From Pseudomonadota bacterium (GTDB lineage: Bacteria > Pseudomonadota > Gammaproteobacteria > Burkholderiales > Burkholderiaceae_C): a stretch of 64,000 nucleotides of DNA. This document shows positions 8,038 through 16,219 of this stretch, piece by piece. The number at the start of each line of letters is the position of its first letter. Position 1 is the stretch's first letter. The position numbers and the translations under genes are program-made. The notes below the pieces were generated by a model. The model made no database searches and had not been told where the DNA came from. It worked only from the letters and a program-made list of their open reading frames with translations. The stretch is from the NCBI GenBank assembly GCA_018241225.1, contig JAFEEG010000011.1:62001-126000 (forward strand), written 5' to 3'.

Positions 8038-9078
8038 TCAAGGTGCGCTGCCTTCCTTCAACGGATAGCCGGCTTCGCGCCAGGCCTTCATGCCGCCGTC
8101 CAGTGCCACCGCATGCGCAAAGCCCAGGTCGCGCAGCGTGGCGGCCGCCAGGGTGGAGATGTAGCCCAGCTCGCAGCAGGCCAGGATGCGGCGCGTGGGG
8201 TCGGGCAGGTCCTGGTTCACGCGCAGTTCGAGCTGGCCGCGCGGCAGCAGCCGGGCGCCGGGCACGTGGCCTTTTTCATAGGCGTCGCGCTCGCGCACGT
8301 CCAGCACGATCAGGTCGTCTTCTTGCGCTTCCACGCGCGCCTTGAGCTCGGCCAGCGACATGAAGGGCACGCTGGCCGTGGCCTGCGCCAGCAGCGAGGC
8401 CACCGTCTTGCCCCCGCTCATGTTGGTGCGCAGCGCCTCGGTGATGTGGGTGGGCATCGTGAGGCTGAGGTGATTCATCATCTCCACGAACTCGGCACGG
8501 TCCCTTTTCTGCAGCCGCGGGTTGCTGGCCAGCTCGTCGCCGATGGTGGAGTGGGTGCGGCCCTTGTAGTCGTGAGCCGGGTAGACCTTGAGTGCCGCAT
8601 CGAGCTTGAGCAGCTTGTTGAACAGGCTGTCGAAGAGCTGCTCGGGGTCGCCGCTGGGCAGGTCGGTGCGGCCCGTGCCGCCGATGAGCAGCGTGTCGCC
8701 GGTGAACACCCGGTCTTCCACCTGCAGGCACATCGAGTCGGCCGTGTGGCCGGGCGTGTGCAAGGCCGTGAGGCGCAGCTTGCCCAGCACCAGCATCTCG
8801 CCGTCGGCCAGGCGCATGTCGACAAACGGCGCCGGGCTCCTGCGGTGCATGACCACCGGCACGTCGAGCTGGCGCGCCAGCTCCTTGGTGGCGGAGAAGT
8901 GATCGGCATGCGTGTGCGTGTCGATCAGGTAGCGGATGCGCACGCCGTTCTTGCTGGCCAGGGCCAGGTAGTGGTCGATCTGGCGCAGCTCCGGGTCGAT
9001 GATGGCGGCCACGCAAGTCTCTGCGCAGCCGACCAGGTACGACTGGCAGCCGCCGGTTGCAATCTGTTCGAAGATCAT
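8038..9078 (-). CDS. MBL-fold hydrolase fused to a rhodanese domain (persulfide dioxygenase-like)
   Basis: Predicted sulfur-metabolism enzyme. Seen: residues 1-220 are a metallo-beta-lactamase fold of the ETHE1/glyoxalase II group, with metal motif THTHADHF near residue 54, HTPGHTADSMC, FTGDTLLIGGTGRTDLPSGD and VYPAHDYKG. Residues 235-345 are a rhodanese domain ending in DGGMKAWREAGYPL, whose active-site loop is CCELGYIS instead of the usual CRSGxRS. Such fusions oxidise glutathione persulfide and transfer sulfane sulfur. It is 346 aa. The start lies 42 bp after the peroxiredoxin stop on the same strand, so the two may be one transcript linking persulfide and peroxide defence. No sqr gene is adjacent. 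Confidence 0.85.
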   Translation of the reverse strand: MIFEQIATGGCQSYLVGCAETCVAAIIDPELRQIDHYLALASKNGVRIRYLIDTHTHADHFSATKELARQLDVPVVMHRRSPAPFVDMRLADGEMLVLGKLRLTALHTPGHTADSMCLQVEDRVFTGDTLLIGGTGRTDLPSGDPEQLFDSLFNKLLKLDAALKVYPAHDYKGRTHSTIGDELASNPRLQKRDRAEFVEMMNHLSLTMPTHITEALRTNMSGGKTVASLLAQATASVPFMSLAELKARVEAQEDDLIVLDVRERDAYEKGHVPGARLLPRGQLELRVNQDLPDPTRRILACCELGYISTLAAATLRDLGFAHAVALDGGMKAWREAGYPLKEGSAP

Positions 9079-9120
9079 GGTGCGTCCAGCGGCTGTGCCG
9101 TTGCCGTGCGAAGGAGCCGA

Positions 9121-9780
9121 TCAGCCCGGCTGCTTGACCACGCGCAGGTACGGCTTGGGCGACTTCCAGCCTTCGGGGAAGAGCTTCTTGGCGTCGTCGT
9201 CGGTCACCGAGCCGGCAATGATCACGTCCTCGCCGTTCTTCCAGTTGACCGGCGTGGCCACCTTGTGCGCGGCGGTCAGCTGCATGGAGTCGAGCACGCG
9301 GATGATCTCGTCGAAGTTGCGGCCGGTGGTCATCGGGTAGGTGAGCATCAGCTTGATCTTCTTGTCGGGCCCGATGATGAACACCGAGCGCACCGTGGCG
9401 TTGGTGGCGGCCGTGCGGCCGTCGGACGTGCCGGGTTCTTCGGCCGGCAGCATGTTGTAGAGCTTGGCCACGTTCAGGTCGGTGTCGCCAATCATCGGGT
9501 ACTTGGGCAGGTGGCCCTGCGTTTCCTCGATGTCCTTGGCCCACTTGTCGTGCGCGTCCACCGGATCGATCGACAGGCCGATCAGCTTGGCGTTGCGCTT
9601 GGTGAACTCGGGCTCGATCTTGGCCATGTAGCCCAGCTCGGTGGTGCACACCGGCGTGAAGTCCTTGGGGTGCGAGAACAGGATCGCCCACTTGTCGCCG
9701 ATCCAGTCGTGGAACTTGATCTGGCCCTGGGTGGTGTTGGCCGTGAAGTCGGGCGCCGTATCGTTGATGCGAAGGGACAT
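9121..9780 (-). CDS. 1-Cys peroxiredoxin (Prx6/AhpC-TSA family)
   Basis: Cytosolic peroxidase reducing H2O2 and organic peroxides. Seen: an AhpC/TSA fold with the peroxidatic cysteine in FSHPKDFTPVCTTELG (Cys45) and the downstream Prx6 signature RSVFIIGPDKKIKLMLTYP with TTGRNFDEIIRVLDSMQLT. The C-terminal 1-cysPrx_C extension ends KSPKPYLRVVKQ. No second cysteine is visible, so it is a true 1-Cys type needing an external reductant. At 219 aa it has normal length. The start ATG (9780) is followed by MSLRINDTAPDF and preceded by an AGGAG-like site. It heads the minus-strand set with the MBL-rhodanese and TfoX-like genes, and its promoter should lie in 9781-9913. Confidence 0.9.
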   Translation of the reverse strand: MSLRINDTAPDFTANTTQGQIKFHDWIGDKWAILFSHPKDFTPVCTTELGYMAKIEPEFTKRNAKLIGLSIDPVDAHDKWAKDIEETQGHLPKYPMIGDTDLNVAKLYNMLPAEEPGTSDGRTAATNATVRSVFIIGPDKKIKLMLTYPMTTGRNFDEIIRVLDSMQLTAAHKVATPVNWKNGEDVIIAGSVTDDDAKKLFPEGWKSPKPYLRVVKQPG

Positions 9781-9913
9781 GGCTACTCCTTGTGCGTATG
9801 TGGTTGGAACGAAAAGCAGCCAGAAAGTACACCACTTTCCGATGCGGCAAACAAGCGTTTGGTAATTTGAAAATGCCGTGACTGACGCGCACGGCGCACG
9901 GCGCGCGGGGGCG

Positions 9914-10915
9914 CTAGTCGCTCTTGCCCTGGTTACGGTCGTTCAGGAAGTCGAAAGCCGCCTGCCAGGTTTGCGGCGAGTTGAGGATGCCCAGGTGGGC
10001 GCTGCGCAGCACCGGGTCGTACACCCCCTGGTTGGTGAGCACCACCTCGCGTGCACCGCGCAGACTGGCGCTCCTGGAAAAATCGGTGGGCTTGCCGAAG
10101 GAGTCCACGGCGGGCACGGGCGTGACCAGGCCGTCTTGCACGGGGAAGTAGACAAAGCTCGCGTCGCCGTTGCGCACCACCAGCACCCGCGTGGGGCCCT
10201 GGTTCTCGGCGCCGCCGCTGCGGCCGTTGAGCAGCTTCAGGAAAGGGGTGTCGGGCGAGCCCAGTTCCTGGCAGACCTCGCTGGACGGCGTGAAGCCGCC
10301 GGCCGCCGGCGCGCGCCAGTAGTTGGCCGGATCGGGCGAGCAATTGATGATGCCGTGGTTGGGCCCGTCGATGGCCACGAAGCGGCGCACCAGGTGCTGC
10401 GCCTCGTCCTGCCGGATCCATTCGCGCGCCAGCGTCACACCCAGGCTGTGGCCGACGATGTCGACCTGCTTCGCCCCGGTGAATTCCATGACGGCGCGCA
10501 CAAAGCGCCGCAGGTCGGGCACGCCCGCCGCATTGGTGTGCGCGATGCTCGAGCGGCGCGTCTGGTCGGCGGCCAGGTCGCATTGGTCGCCCTGGTAGCC
10601 CACGCCCCACAGCTCGCTGGTGGAATAGCCGTTGTCTGCAAAGTACTGCGCCAGCGCCTGGACGCGCCCGTAGGGATTGCAGGCGGTGGGAAAGGGCGTG
10701 TCGTTGTTGCCGTGCAAGAAGATGACCGGCGTGCGCACCACGGGCCCGGCGGCGCCAAAGCCGATGAGCGGCCGCGCCAGCGAGGTGTCTTCGATTGCCG
10801 GGAAGCCAGGGGGCAGCGTGTTGCCCACCACGCCCGCCGCATGGGCCGCAGTGGCCGCCACGAAGGCGGCGAGGGCAGCGGCTGCGGCGTGTCGAATCCA
10901 GCGTGCGTTCTTCAT
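9914..10915 (-). CDS. Secreted alpha/beta-hydrolase, lipase class 2-like
   Basis: Predicted extracytoplasmic lipase or esterase. Seen: a Sec signal from MKNARWIRHAAAAALAAF to THAA-type cleavage near residue 25, oxyanion-region motif TPVIFLHGNND, lipase box VDIVGHSLGVTLAREW with nucleophile Ser, and FVAIDGPNHG. Late Asp and His residues (VQDGLVTP, SAHLGIL) can complete the triad. It is 333 aa with several cysteines that may form disulfides. The start at 10915 is chosen because GGAGGAG lies just upstream and the signal peptide begins there; the longer frame to 11008 adds an unrelated leader. It is divergent from the methyltransferase gene. The substrate is unknown. Confidence 0.82.
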   Translation of the reverse strand: MKNARWIRHAAAAALAAFVAATAAHAAGVVGNTLPPGFPAIEDTSLARPLIGFGAAGPVVRTPVIFLHGNNDTPFPTACNPYGRVQALAQYFADNGYSTSELWGVGYQGDQCDLAADQTRRSSIAHTNAAGVPDLRRFVRAVMEFTGAKQVDIVGHSLGVTLAREWIRQDEAQHLVRRFVAIDGPNHGIINCSPDPANYWRAPAAGGFTPSSEVCQELGSPDTPFLKLLNGRSGGAENQGPTRVLVVRNGDASFVYFPVQDGLVTPVPAVDSFGKPTDFSRSASLRGAREVVLTNQGVYDPVLRSAHLGILNSPQTWQAAFDFLNDRNQGKSD

Positions 10916-11010
10916 TGGCGGTCTCCTCCTCGGCCGGGGCATGATGCCGGTGAATTCGGGGGCTGACAAGGCGCCTCGTCCTGTATGGCATCGAACCGAG
11001 GAACGCACCC

Positions 11011-11715
11011 ATGACCCCTGGCAGCAACGAAACCGACCGCGCCTTCTCCGACCCGCAGGCCGTTGCCCGCTACGCCGAAGGCCCCGTGAGGCAGGTGCCG
11101 GGCTTTCTCGCCCTGCAGCAGATGGCCGCGTTGCTTCTGGCGGAGTTCGTTCCCGTCCACGGGCGTGTTCTGGTTCTCGGCGCCGGCGGCGGGCTGGAGC
11201 TCAAGGCCTTTGCGCATGCCCATCCTGGCTGGCGCTTCGTGGGGGTCGATCCGTCCGCCCAGATGCTGCAACTGGCCCAGGCCACGCTGGGGCCGCTGGC
11301 TGCGCGCGCCGAGCTGGTCGAGGGCTATATCGACGCGGCGCCCGAAGGGCCGTTCGACGGCGCCACCTGCCTGCTGACCATGCACTTCCTGCCGGTCGAC
11401 GAGCGCCTGCGCACATTGGAGGCGCTCAGGCGCCGCCTGAAGCCGGGTGCGCCGCTCGTCGTCGCCCATCACAGCTTTCCCAACGCGTCCGAAGACGACA
11501 AGGCGCGCTGGCTGGGCCGCTACGCGGCGTTTGCAGCGGCGTCGGGAGTCCCGGAGTCGAATGCGCGCGGCGCCATCGAGGCCATCGGCGCGCGGCTTCC
11601 GTTGCTGGCGCCGCAACAGGAGGTGGCGTTGCTGCAGCAGGCGGGCTTCGAGTCGGTCGAGCTGTTCTACGCCGCCTTCACATTCAAGGGCTGGGTGGCG
11701 CGCGTGCCGCAGTAG
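11011..11715 (+). CDS. Class I SAM-dependent methyltransferase
   Basis: Seen: a Rossmann methyltransferase fold with SAM-binding motif I VLVLGAGGGLELKAFA (about residues 52-67), acidic motif II VGVDPSAQML, motif FDGATCLLTMHFLPVDERL and post-motif LRRRLKPGAPLVVAHH. It is 234 aa, close to the family core with no extra domain. A GAGGAA sequence lies upstream of the ATG. Substrate cannot be predicted; the pattern is nearest to small-molecule Methyltransf_25-type enzymes. It is divergent from the lipase gene (95 bp between starts). Its stop lies 3 bp from the convergent DUF2200 stop, with no obvious terminator between them. Confidence 0.82.
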   Translation: MTPGSNETDRAFSDPQAVARYAEGPVRQVPGFLALQQMAALLLAEFVPVHGRVLVLGAGGGLELKAFAHAHPGWRFVGVDPSAQMLQLAQATLGPLAARAELVEGYIDAAPEGPFDGATCLLTMHFLPVDERLRTLEALRRRLKPGAPLVVAHHSFPNASEDDKARWLGRYAAFAAASGVPESNARGAIEAIGARLPLLAPQQEVALLQQAGFESVELFYAAFTFKGWVARVPQ

Positions 11716-11718
11716 CGG

Positions 11719-12069
11719 CTAGGCCCGCAGGATCTTGTCCATTGCCTTGCCCTTGGCGAGCTCGTCGATGAGCTTGTCCAGGTAGCGGATGTTGCGCATC
11801 AGCGGATCGTCGATCTCTTCCACGCGCACGCCGCAGACCACGCCCTTGATCAGCGCCGTGTTCGGGTGCATGGCCGGGGCCTGCTCGAAGAAGGTCCTGA
11901 AGTCGCCTTGCTGCTCGATCTGCTGCGCCAGGCCCGCCCGGTCGTAGCCGGTGAGCCAGCAGATGATGTCGTCGACCTCTTCCTTGGTGCGGTTCTTGCG
12001 CTGGGCCTTCTGCAGGTACAGGGGGTAGACCTTGGCGAACGGCATGGAGAAGATTCGATGCTCGGACAT
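11719..12069 (-). CDS. DUF2200 family protein
   Basis: Small soluble protein of 116 aa matching the DUF2200 pattern: [20 protein letters not shown] at the N-terminus, then [28 protein letters not shown] and [20 protein letters not shown]. The family has no known function. The start is set at MSEHRIF (12069); the frame stays open much further upstream, but only as GC-rich read-through across the neighbouring gene. It is on the same strand as, and 14 bp downstream of, the small membrane protein gene, so the two probably form one unit. Confidence 0.8.
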   Translation of the reverse strand: MSEHRIFSMPFAKVYPLYLQKAQRKNRTKEEVDDIICWLTGYDRAGLAQQIEQQGDFRTFFEQAPAMHPNTALIKGVVCGVRVEEIDDPLMRNIRYLDKLIDELAKGKAMDKILRA

Positions 12070-12083
12070 TGCGCCAAAGGCCC

Positions 12084-12521
12084 TCAGAGGCCCGATGCCT
12101 GGCGGCTCAACGCAATCAGGCACCAGACGATGGCCACCAGCTGCGCGATGTTGATCACGATCGCGGCCAGGTGCGTCTTGCGGAACCCCGGAATCGCAGC
12201 CAGGTCGTTCGACTGGATCTGCGCGCCCAGCGAGTCCATTCGGGGAAGGATCTTCTTGCGCAGCACCACCGCAATCAAGGCGAGCGCAGCGGCGCCGATG
12301 GCGATGCCTGGCCGATGTGCCAATGCATAGCTCACCGCGGTTGCCACGGCGGTGCCGAATGCGGCCTTGTAGTAGAGGTTGAAGAAAGCCCGCACGAAGC
12401 GGGCGTCCAGCGGCGTGTCGTGCTTGAGGACCAGCAGCGGCACCGACCCCATGATGAAATAGGCCGTCGTCACGAGCAGCGCAACCGTGAAGAACAGGGC
12501 GGCAAACATGGCAGCAGACAT
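12084..12521 (-). CDS. Small integral membrane protein, function unknown
   Basis: A 145-aa hydrophobic protein I cannot assign to a named family. About four membrane segments are visible: residues 3-24 ([20 protein letters not shown]), 50-68, 74-88 and 118-138 ([20 protein letters not shown]). Charged stretches DTPLDARFV and RKKILPRMD lie between them. No catalytic motif is seen. It lies upstream of and close to the DUF2200 gene on the same strand. Upstream, 62 bp separate it from the PaaK-like gene end. Confidence 0.65.
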   Translation of the reverse strand: MSAAMFAALFFTVALLVTTAYFIMGSVPLLVLKHDTPLDARFVRAFFNLYYKAAFGTAVATAVSYALAHRPGIAIGAAALALIAVVLRKKILPRMDSLGAQIQSNDLAAIPGFRKTHLAAIVINIAQLVAIVWCLIALSRQASGL

Positions 12522-12583
12522 GCTGCAAGTCTAGTCCTGGCGGCTGTGCAGCGCCATCGGGCCCGCGAGGCCCGCGCGTCGCG

Positions 12584-13843
12584 CTACTTGTAGCTGCGCG
12601 CGTCCTCGATCACCTTGCCGTCGTTGGGCAGGCTGCCCGGCGCCAGGATCTGCACCTCGCCGCGCAGCTTGGTCACGTCGCGCACCGCCTCGGCAATGCG
12701 CTCGGCCAAGCCTTCCGGCGCCTGGGCGCACTCCACGCGCAAGGTCATGCGGTCATCGGCCATCTCGCCCTCGACCACCAGGCGCGCGCGCACCACTTCC
12801 GCAAAGCGCTTGACCACGCTTGCCACCTGGCCGGGGTGCACGAACATGCCGCGCACCTTGGTGGTCTGGTCGGCGCGGCCCATCCAGCCCTTGATGCGCT
12901 GGTTGGTGCGGCCGGTAGGGCATGCACCGGGCAGCAGGGCCGACAGGTCGCCGGTGCCAAAGCGCACCAGCGGGTAGTCCATGTTGAAGGTGGTCACCAC
13001 CACCTCGCCCACTTCGCCTTCGGGCACCGGATCGCCAGTGCCGGGCCGCACGATCTCCAGCACCACGCCTTCGTCCAGCACCAGGCCCTGGCGCGCCTGC
13101 GTTTCGTAGGCGATCAGGCCCACGTCGGCGGTGGCATAGCACTGCAGCACCTGCAAGCGGTGCTGCTGCGAGAACCACTCGACCAGGCTGGGCGGGCAGG
13201 CCTCGCCCGAGACCAGCGCCTTGGTCAGGGACGAAAGCTGCATCTGCTTCTCGGCCGCCTTTTCGAGAATGATCTTCAGGAAGCTGGGCGTGCCGGCATA
13301 GCCTTCGGGCCGCAGGTCGGCCATGGCGTCCACCTGCTGCTCGGTCTGCCCGGTGCCACCGGCGAACACGGTGCAGCCCAGCGCGCGCGCGCCGCTTTCC
13401 ATGATCGAGCCGGCCGGCGTCATGTGGTAGCTGAAGCAGTTGTGCACCAGCTCGCCGGGTCGAAAGCCGGCGGCGTACAGCGCGCGCGCGGTGCGCCAGT
13501 AATCGGGCGCCACACCCTCGGGCTCGTAGATGGGGCCCGGGCTGGCGAACACTCGGCGCATCAACGGGCCGCGGCCGATGGCGGCAAAGCCGCCGAAGGC
13601 ATCGCTGGCGCGCCCTTGCTGCTGCAGCGCGAGCAGCTCGCCTTTGCGCGTGACCGGCAGCCTGGCCAGCGCGGCGCGCGAGTCGACATGCGATGCATCG
13701 ACGTCGGCCAGGATCCTGGCCAAGGCCGGTGCGGCTTGCTGCGCATGCGCGATCTGCCGCGGCAGGCGCTCCATCAGGCTGCGCTCGCGTTCCTGCGGGT
13801 CGCGGGTCTCGAGTGCGTCGTAGTGCTGGTTGTCGTTGCTCAT
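12584..13843 (-). CDS. Phenylacetate-CoA ligase-like (PaaK family) adenylate-forming enzyme
   Basis: Predicted acid:CoA ligase acting on the substrate of the upstream transporter. Seen: 419 aa with PaaK-like landmarks [52 protein letters not shown] and [14 protein letters not shown], and a C-terminal domain ending [13 protein letters not shown] that supplies the A10-type lysine. The usual Ser/Thr/Gly P-loop is replaced by [13 protein letters not shown], so ATP-phosphate binding is non-canonical; some PaaK-like subfamilies look this way. The start is at MSNDNQHY (13843), not 13891. It is the last gene of the minus-strand liv operon, 35 bp after livF. The substrate could be phenylacetate-like or another aromatic or aliphatic acid. 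Confidence 0.8.
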   Translation of the reverse strand: MSNDNQHYDALETRDPQERERSLMERLPRQIAHAQQAAPALARILADVDASHVDSRAALARLPVTRKGELLALQQQGRASDAFGGFAAIGRGPLMRRVFASPGPIYEPEGVAPDYWRTARALYAAGFRPGELVHNCFSYHMTPAGSIMESGARALGCTVFAGGTGQTEQQVDAMADLRPEGYAGTPSFLKIILEKAAEKQMQLSSLTKALVSGEACPPSLVEWFSQQHRLQVLQCYATADVGLIAYETQARQGLVLDEGVVLEIVRPGTGDPVPEGEVGEVVVTTFNMDYPLVRFGTGDLSALLPGACPTGRTNQRIKGWMGRADQTTKVRGMFVHPGQVASVVKRFAEVVRARLVVEGEMADDRMTLRVECAQAPEGLAERIAEAVRDVTKLRGEVQILAPGSLPNDGKVIEDARSYK

Positions 13844-13878
13844 GGTGTGGTCGTGTTCCCTTGCCGCTGACGCGCCCA

Positions 13879-14691
13879 TCAAGCCAGCCAACGCTTGCGG
13901 CGCTTGTAGCTCTTCACGTCACGAAAGCTCTTGCGGTCCGCGCCGCCCACGCCCAGGTAGAACTCCTTCACGTCCTCGTTCTCGCGCAGGCTGGCGGCTT
14001 CGCCGTCCATCACCACGCGGCCGTTCTCCAGGATGTAGCCGTAGTCGGCGTAGCGCAGCGCCATGTTGGTGTTCTGCTCGGCCAGCAGGAAGGTCACGCG
14101 TTCCTTCTCGTTCAGGTCCTTCACGATGCCGAACACCTCTTCCACGATCTGCGGCGCCAGGCCCATGGAGGGCTCGTCCAGCAGCACCATGCTCGGGTTG
14201 GCCATGAGCGCACGGCCGATGGCGCACATCTGCTGCTCGCCGCCCGAGGTGTAGGCCGCCTGCGAGGCACGCCGTGTCTTCAGGCGCGGGAAGTAGGCGT
14301 AGACCTTCTCCAACGTCTGCGCCACCGAGGCCTTGCCGTCTTCGCGGGTGTAGGCGCCGGTCATCAGGTTCTCTTCGATGGTGAGGTGGGCGAAGCAGTG
14401 GCGCCCCTCCATCACCTGCACCAGCCCGCGCTTGACCAGCGCTGCCGGCGACAGCGCCTCGATGCGCTCGCCGCGCAGCTCGATGGTGCCCTTGGTCACC
14501 GCCCCGCGTTCGCCGGCCAGCAGGTTCGACACCGCGCGCAGCGTGGTCGTCTTGCCCGCCCCGTTGCCGCCCAGCAGCGCCACGATGCCCCCTTCGGGCA
14601 CCTGCAGCGACACGCCCTTGAGCACCAGGATCACGTGGTTGTAGATGACCTCGATGCCGTTGACGTCCAGAAGAGTCTTGCGTTCGTTCAT
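13879..14691 (-). CDS. livF: LIV-type ABC transporter ATPase
   Basis: One of two cytoplasmic ATPases of the HAAT (branched-chain amino-acid type) importer. Seen: Walker A LLGGNGAGKTTTL, signature TSGGEQQMCAIGRAL, Walker B MVLLDEPSMGLAP and switch FLLAEQNTNMALRYADYGYI, all LivF-like. It is 270 aa, slightly longer than E. coli LivF (237) because of a C-terminal tail (DVKSYKRRKRWLA). The start is at MNERKTLLD (14691). It is separated from the binding-protein gene by 158 bp holding two strong hairpins, unlike the tight spacing elsewhere in the operon. The substrate is probably an organic acid rather than leucine, given the ligase genes at both ends. Confidence 0.87.
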   Translation of the reverse strand: MNERKTLLDVNGIEVIYNHVILVLKGVSLQVPEGGIVALLGGNGAGKTTTLRAVSNLLAGERGAVTKGTIELRGERIEALSPAALVKRGLVQVMEGRHCFAHLTIEENLMTGAYTREDGKASVAQTLEKVYAYFPRLKTRRASQAAYTSGGEQQMCAIGRALMANPSMVLLDEPSMGLAPQIVEEVFGIVKDLNEKERVTFLLAEQNTNMALRYADYGYILENGRVVMDGEAASLRENEDVKEFYLGVGGADRKSFRDVKSYKRRKRWLA

Positions 14692-14760
14692 GTGTATTCC
14701 AGCAACATGTGAAAGCCCGGCACGCCAGACTTTCAAATGCCGGCTCGCGAGGGAACCGGA

Positions 14761-14849
14761 TCCCCCTCCCGCCCGGCGGGAGCGGGCAGGGGGAGGGTGC
14801 CGTCAGTGCAGCCCAAGGGGCTTGCCTGCGCGCCGTTCAGGCGCGCAGG
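14761..14849 (-). other. Two strong intercistronic hairpins between binding-protein gene and livF
   Basis: CCTGCGCGCC (14825-14834) pairs perfectly with GGCGCGCAGG (14840-14849) over a 5-nt loop, starting at the base next to the stop codon of the binding-protein gene. A second stem combines TCCCCCT (14761-14767) with AGGGGGA (14788-14794) and CCCGC (14768-14772) with GCGGG (14782-14786), with one bulged base. Neither is followed by a T-run on the minus strand. They look like mRNA-stabilising or attenuating elements; the second resembles the G/C-rich hairpins dispersed in Burkholderiales genomes. Confidence 0.6.
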
Positions 14850-16169
14850 TCATGCCCCGCAGTCGCCGTTGTCGCGACGGCTGAGCTTCTTCTCGGTCAC
14901 GTACTTGTCGGCCGCCACCTTGACCATCGGCTTGATGATCTGCTCGTCGGCCTGGTACCAGTCGGACATGCCGCCCCACTTGCTGCCGTCCCAGGTGTAC
15001 ACGCGTGCCCAGGTCGAACCCATGTGGTCCTGGCAGCTGGTGCTGATGGGACGCAGCACGCCGGAGAAGCCCAGCGCATCGAGCCTCTTCTGGTCCAGCG
15101 CCAGGTTCTCCAGGCCCCAGCGAACCTGCTCGCCGGTCATGACCTTGCCCTTGCCGAAGCGCTCCTGCGCACGGCGCACGGCTTCCACGCCCAGCATCTG
15201 GATGATCACGCCGCGCGTGTACAGCACCGAGCCCACTTCTTCCTTCGGGCCAGTGCCCTGGCCCTTGTCGTGCACCTGCTTGAGGATGTCCTGGATCACC
15301 TTGGGCTCGGTGCCAGAGGTGTTCAGCGCCAGCGCGTTGTAGCCCTTGGCGTTGGCGCCCACGTCCTTCACGTCGGGCTCGGCGCCCGACCACCACACGC
15401 CATACATCTTCTCGCGCGGGTAGCCGGTGGCCACCGCTTCCTTAAGCGCGGTGGAGTTCATCACGCCCCAGCCCCACAGCAGCACGTAGTCGGGGCGCTG
15501 CTGGCGCACCTGCAGCCAGGCGGACTTCTGCTCCACGCCCGGCGCCGTCACCGGAATGAGCGTGAGCTCGAAGCCGCTGAGCTTGGCGCGCTCCTGCAGC
15601 AGCGGAATGGGTTCCTTGCCGAAGGGCGAGTCGTGATAGACCAGCGCGATCTTCTTGCCCTTGAGCTTGTCCAGCCCGCCTTCCTTCTTGCCGATGTGCT
15701 GGATCAGGATGTCGGCGGCCGTCCAGTAGCTGCCCATGAGCGGGAAGTTCCACTTGAAGGCCGAGCCGTCCTGCGACGCGGCCAGGCCGTAGCCCAGCGT
15801 GACCAGCGGGATCTTGTCGGCCGGCGCCTTGTCGGTCAGCGCAAAAGTGATGCCGGTGGCCTGCGGGTCGATCAGCGAGGCGCCCTTGCCCTTGAGGCGT
15901 TCGTAGCACTCCACGCCCTTGTCGGTGGCGTAGCCCGTCTCGCACTCTTCGTAGCTGATCTTGACGCCGTTGATGCCGCCTTGCGAGTTGATGAGCTTGA
16001 TGTAGTCCTGCTTGCCGTTGGCCCACGGCGTGCCGTTGGGCGCATACGGCCCCGTGCGGTAGACCAGCAGCGGAAAGAACTGCTCCTTGGCAGCCTGCGC
16101 CATGGCCGGCGCCGTGCCAACCAGCGCGGACACCGCTGCAATGGCCAGCGCAATCGATTTCACCTTCAT
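14850..16169 (-). CDS. LIV-type ABC transporter substrate-binding protein
   Basis: Periplasmic binding protein of the LivK/Peripla_BP_6 family. Seen: a signal peptide from MKVKSIALAIAAVSALVGTA to PAMAQA, then a type I periplasmic fold with INSQGGINGVKISYEECETG and KIALVYHDSPFGKE. At 439 aa it is longer than LivK (about 370), as is usual for receptors of aromatic or fatty acids in this superfamily. The start at 16169 has GGAG just upstream; the ORF extension to 16193 adds only MPYQRRQK. It sits fourth in the operon, after livM with a 50-bp gap. Cys residues in ETG/YATDKGVECYERLKG may form a disulfide. Confidence 0.87.
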   Translation of the reverse strand: MKVKSIALAIAAVSALVGTAPAMAQAAKEQFFPLLVYRTGPYAPNGTPWANGKQDYIKLINSQGGINGVKISYEECETGYATDKGVECYERLKGKGASLIDPQATGITFALTDKAPADKIPLVTLGYGLAASQDGSAFKWNFPLMGSYWTAADILIQHIGKKEGGLDKLKGKKIALVYHDSPFGKEPIPLLQERAKLSGFELTLIPVTAPGVEQKSAWLQVRQQRPDYVLLWGWGVMNSTALKEAVATGYPREKMYGVWWSGAEPDVKDVGANAKGYNALALNTSGTEPKVIQDILKQVHDKGQGTGPKEEVGSVLYTRGVIIQMLGVEAVRRAQERFGKGKVMTGEQVRWGLENLALDQKRLDALGFSGVLRPISTSCQDHMGSTWARVYTWDGSKWGGMSDWYQADEQIIKPMVKVAADKYVTEKKLSRRDNGDCGA

Positions 16170-16219
16170 CTTCTGTCTCCTTTGGTATGGCACTCGAGGT
16201 GCGGTTTAACTAGCGCGGA

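Noticed and set aside
11719..12528. A 269-codon frame joining the DUF2200 gene to upstream sequence
   Set aside because: Homology begins at MSEHRIF (12069); the upstream part is an out-of-frame copy of the membrane-protein gene region.
12558..12574. Stem CGGGCC/GGCCCG after the PaaK-like gene as a terminator of the liv operon
   Set aside because: Six base pairs with no T-run on the minus strand; not distinguishable from background in such GC-rich DNA.
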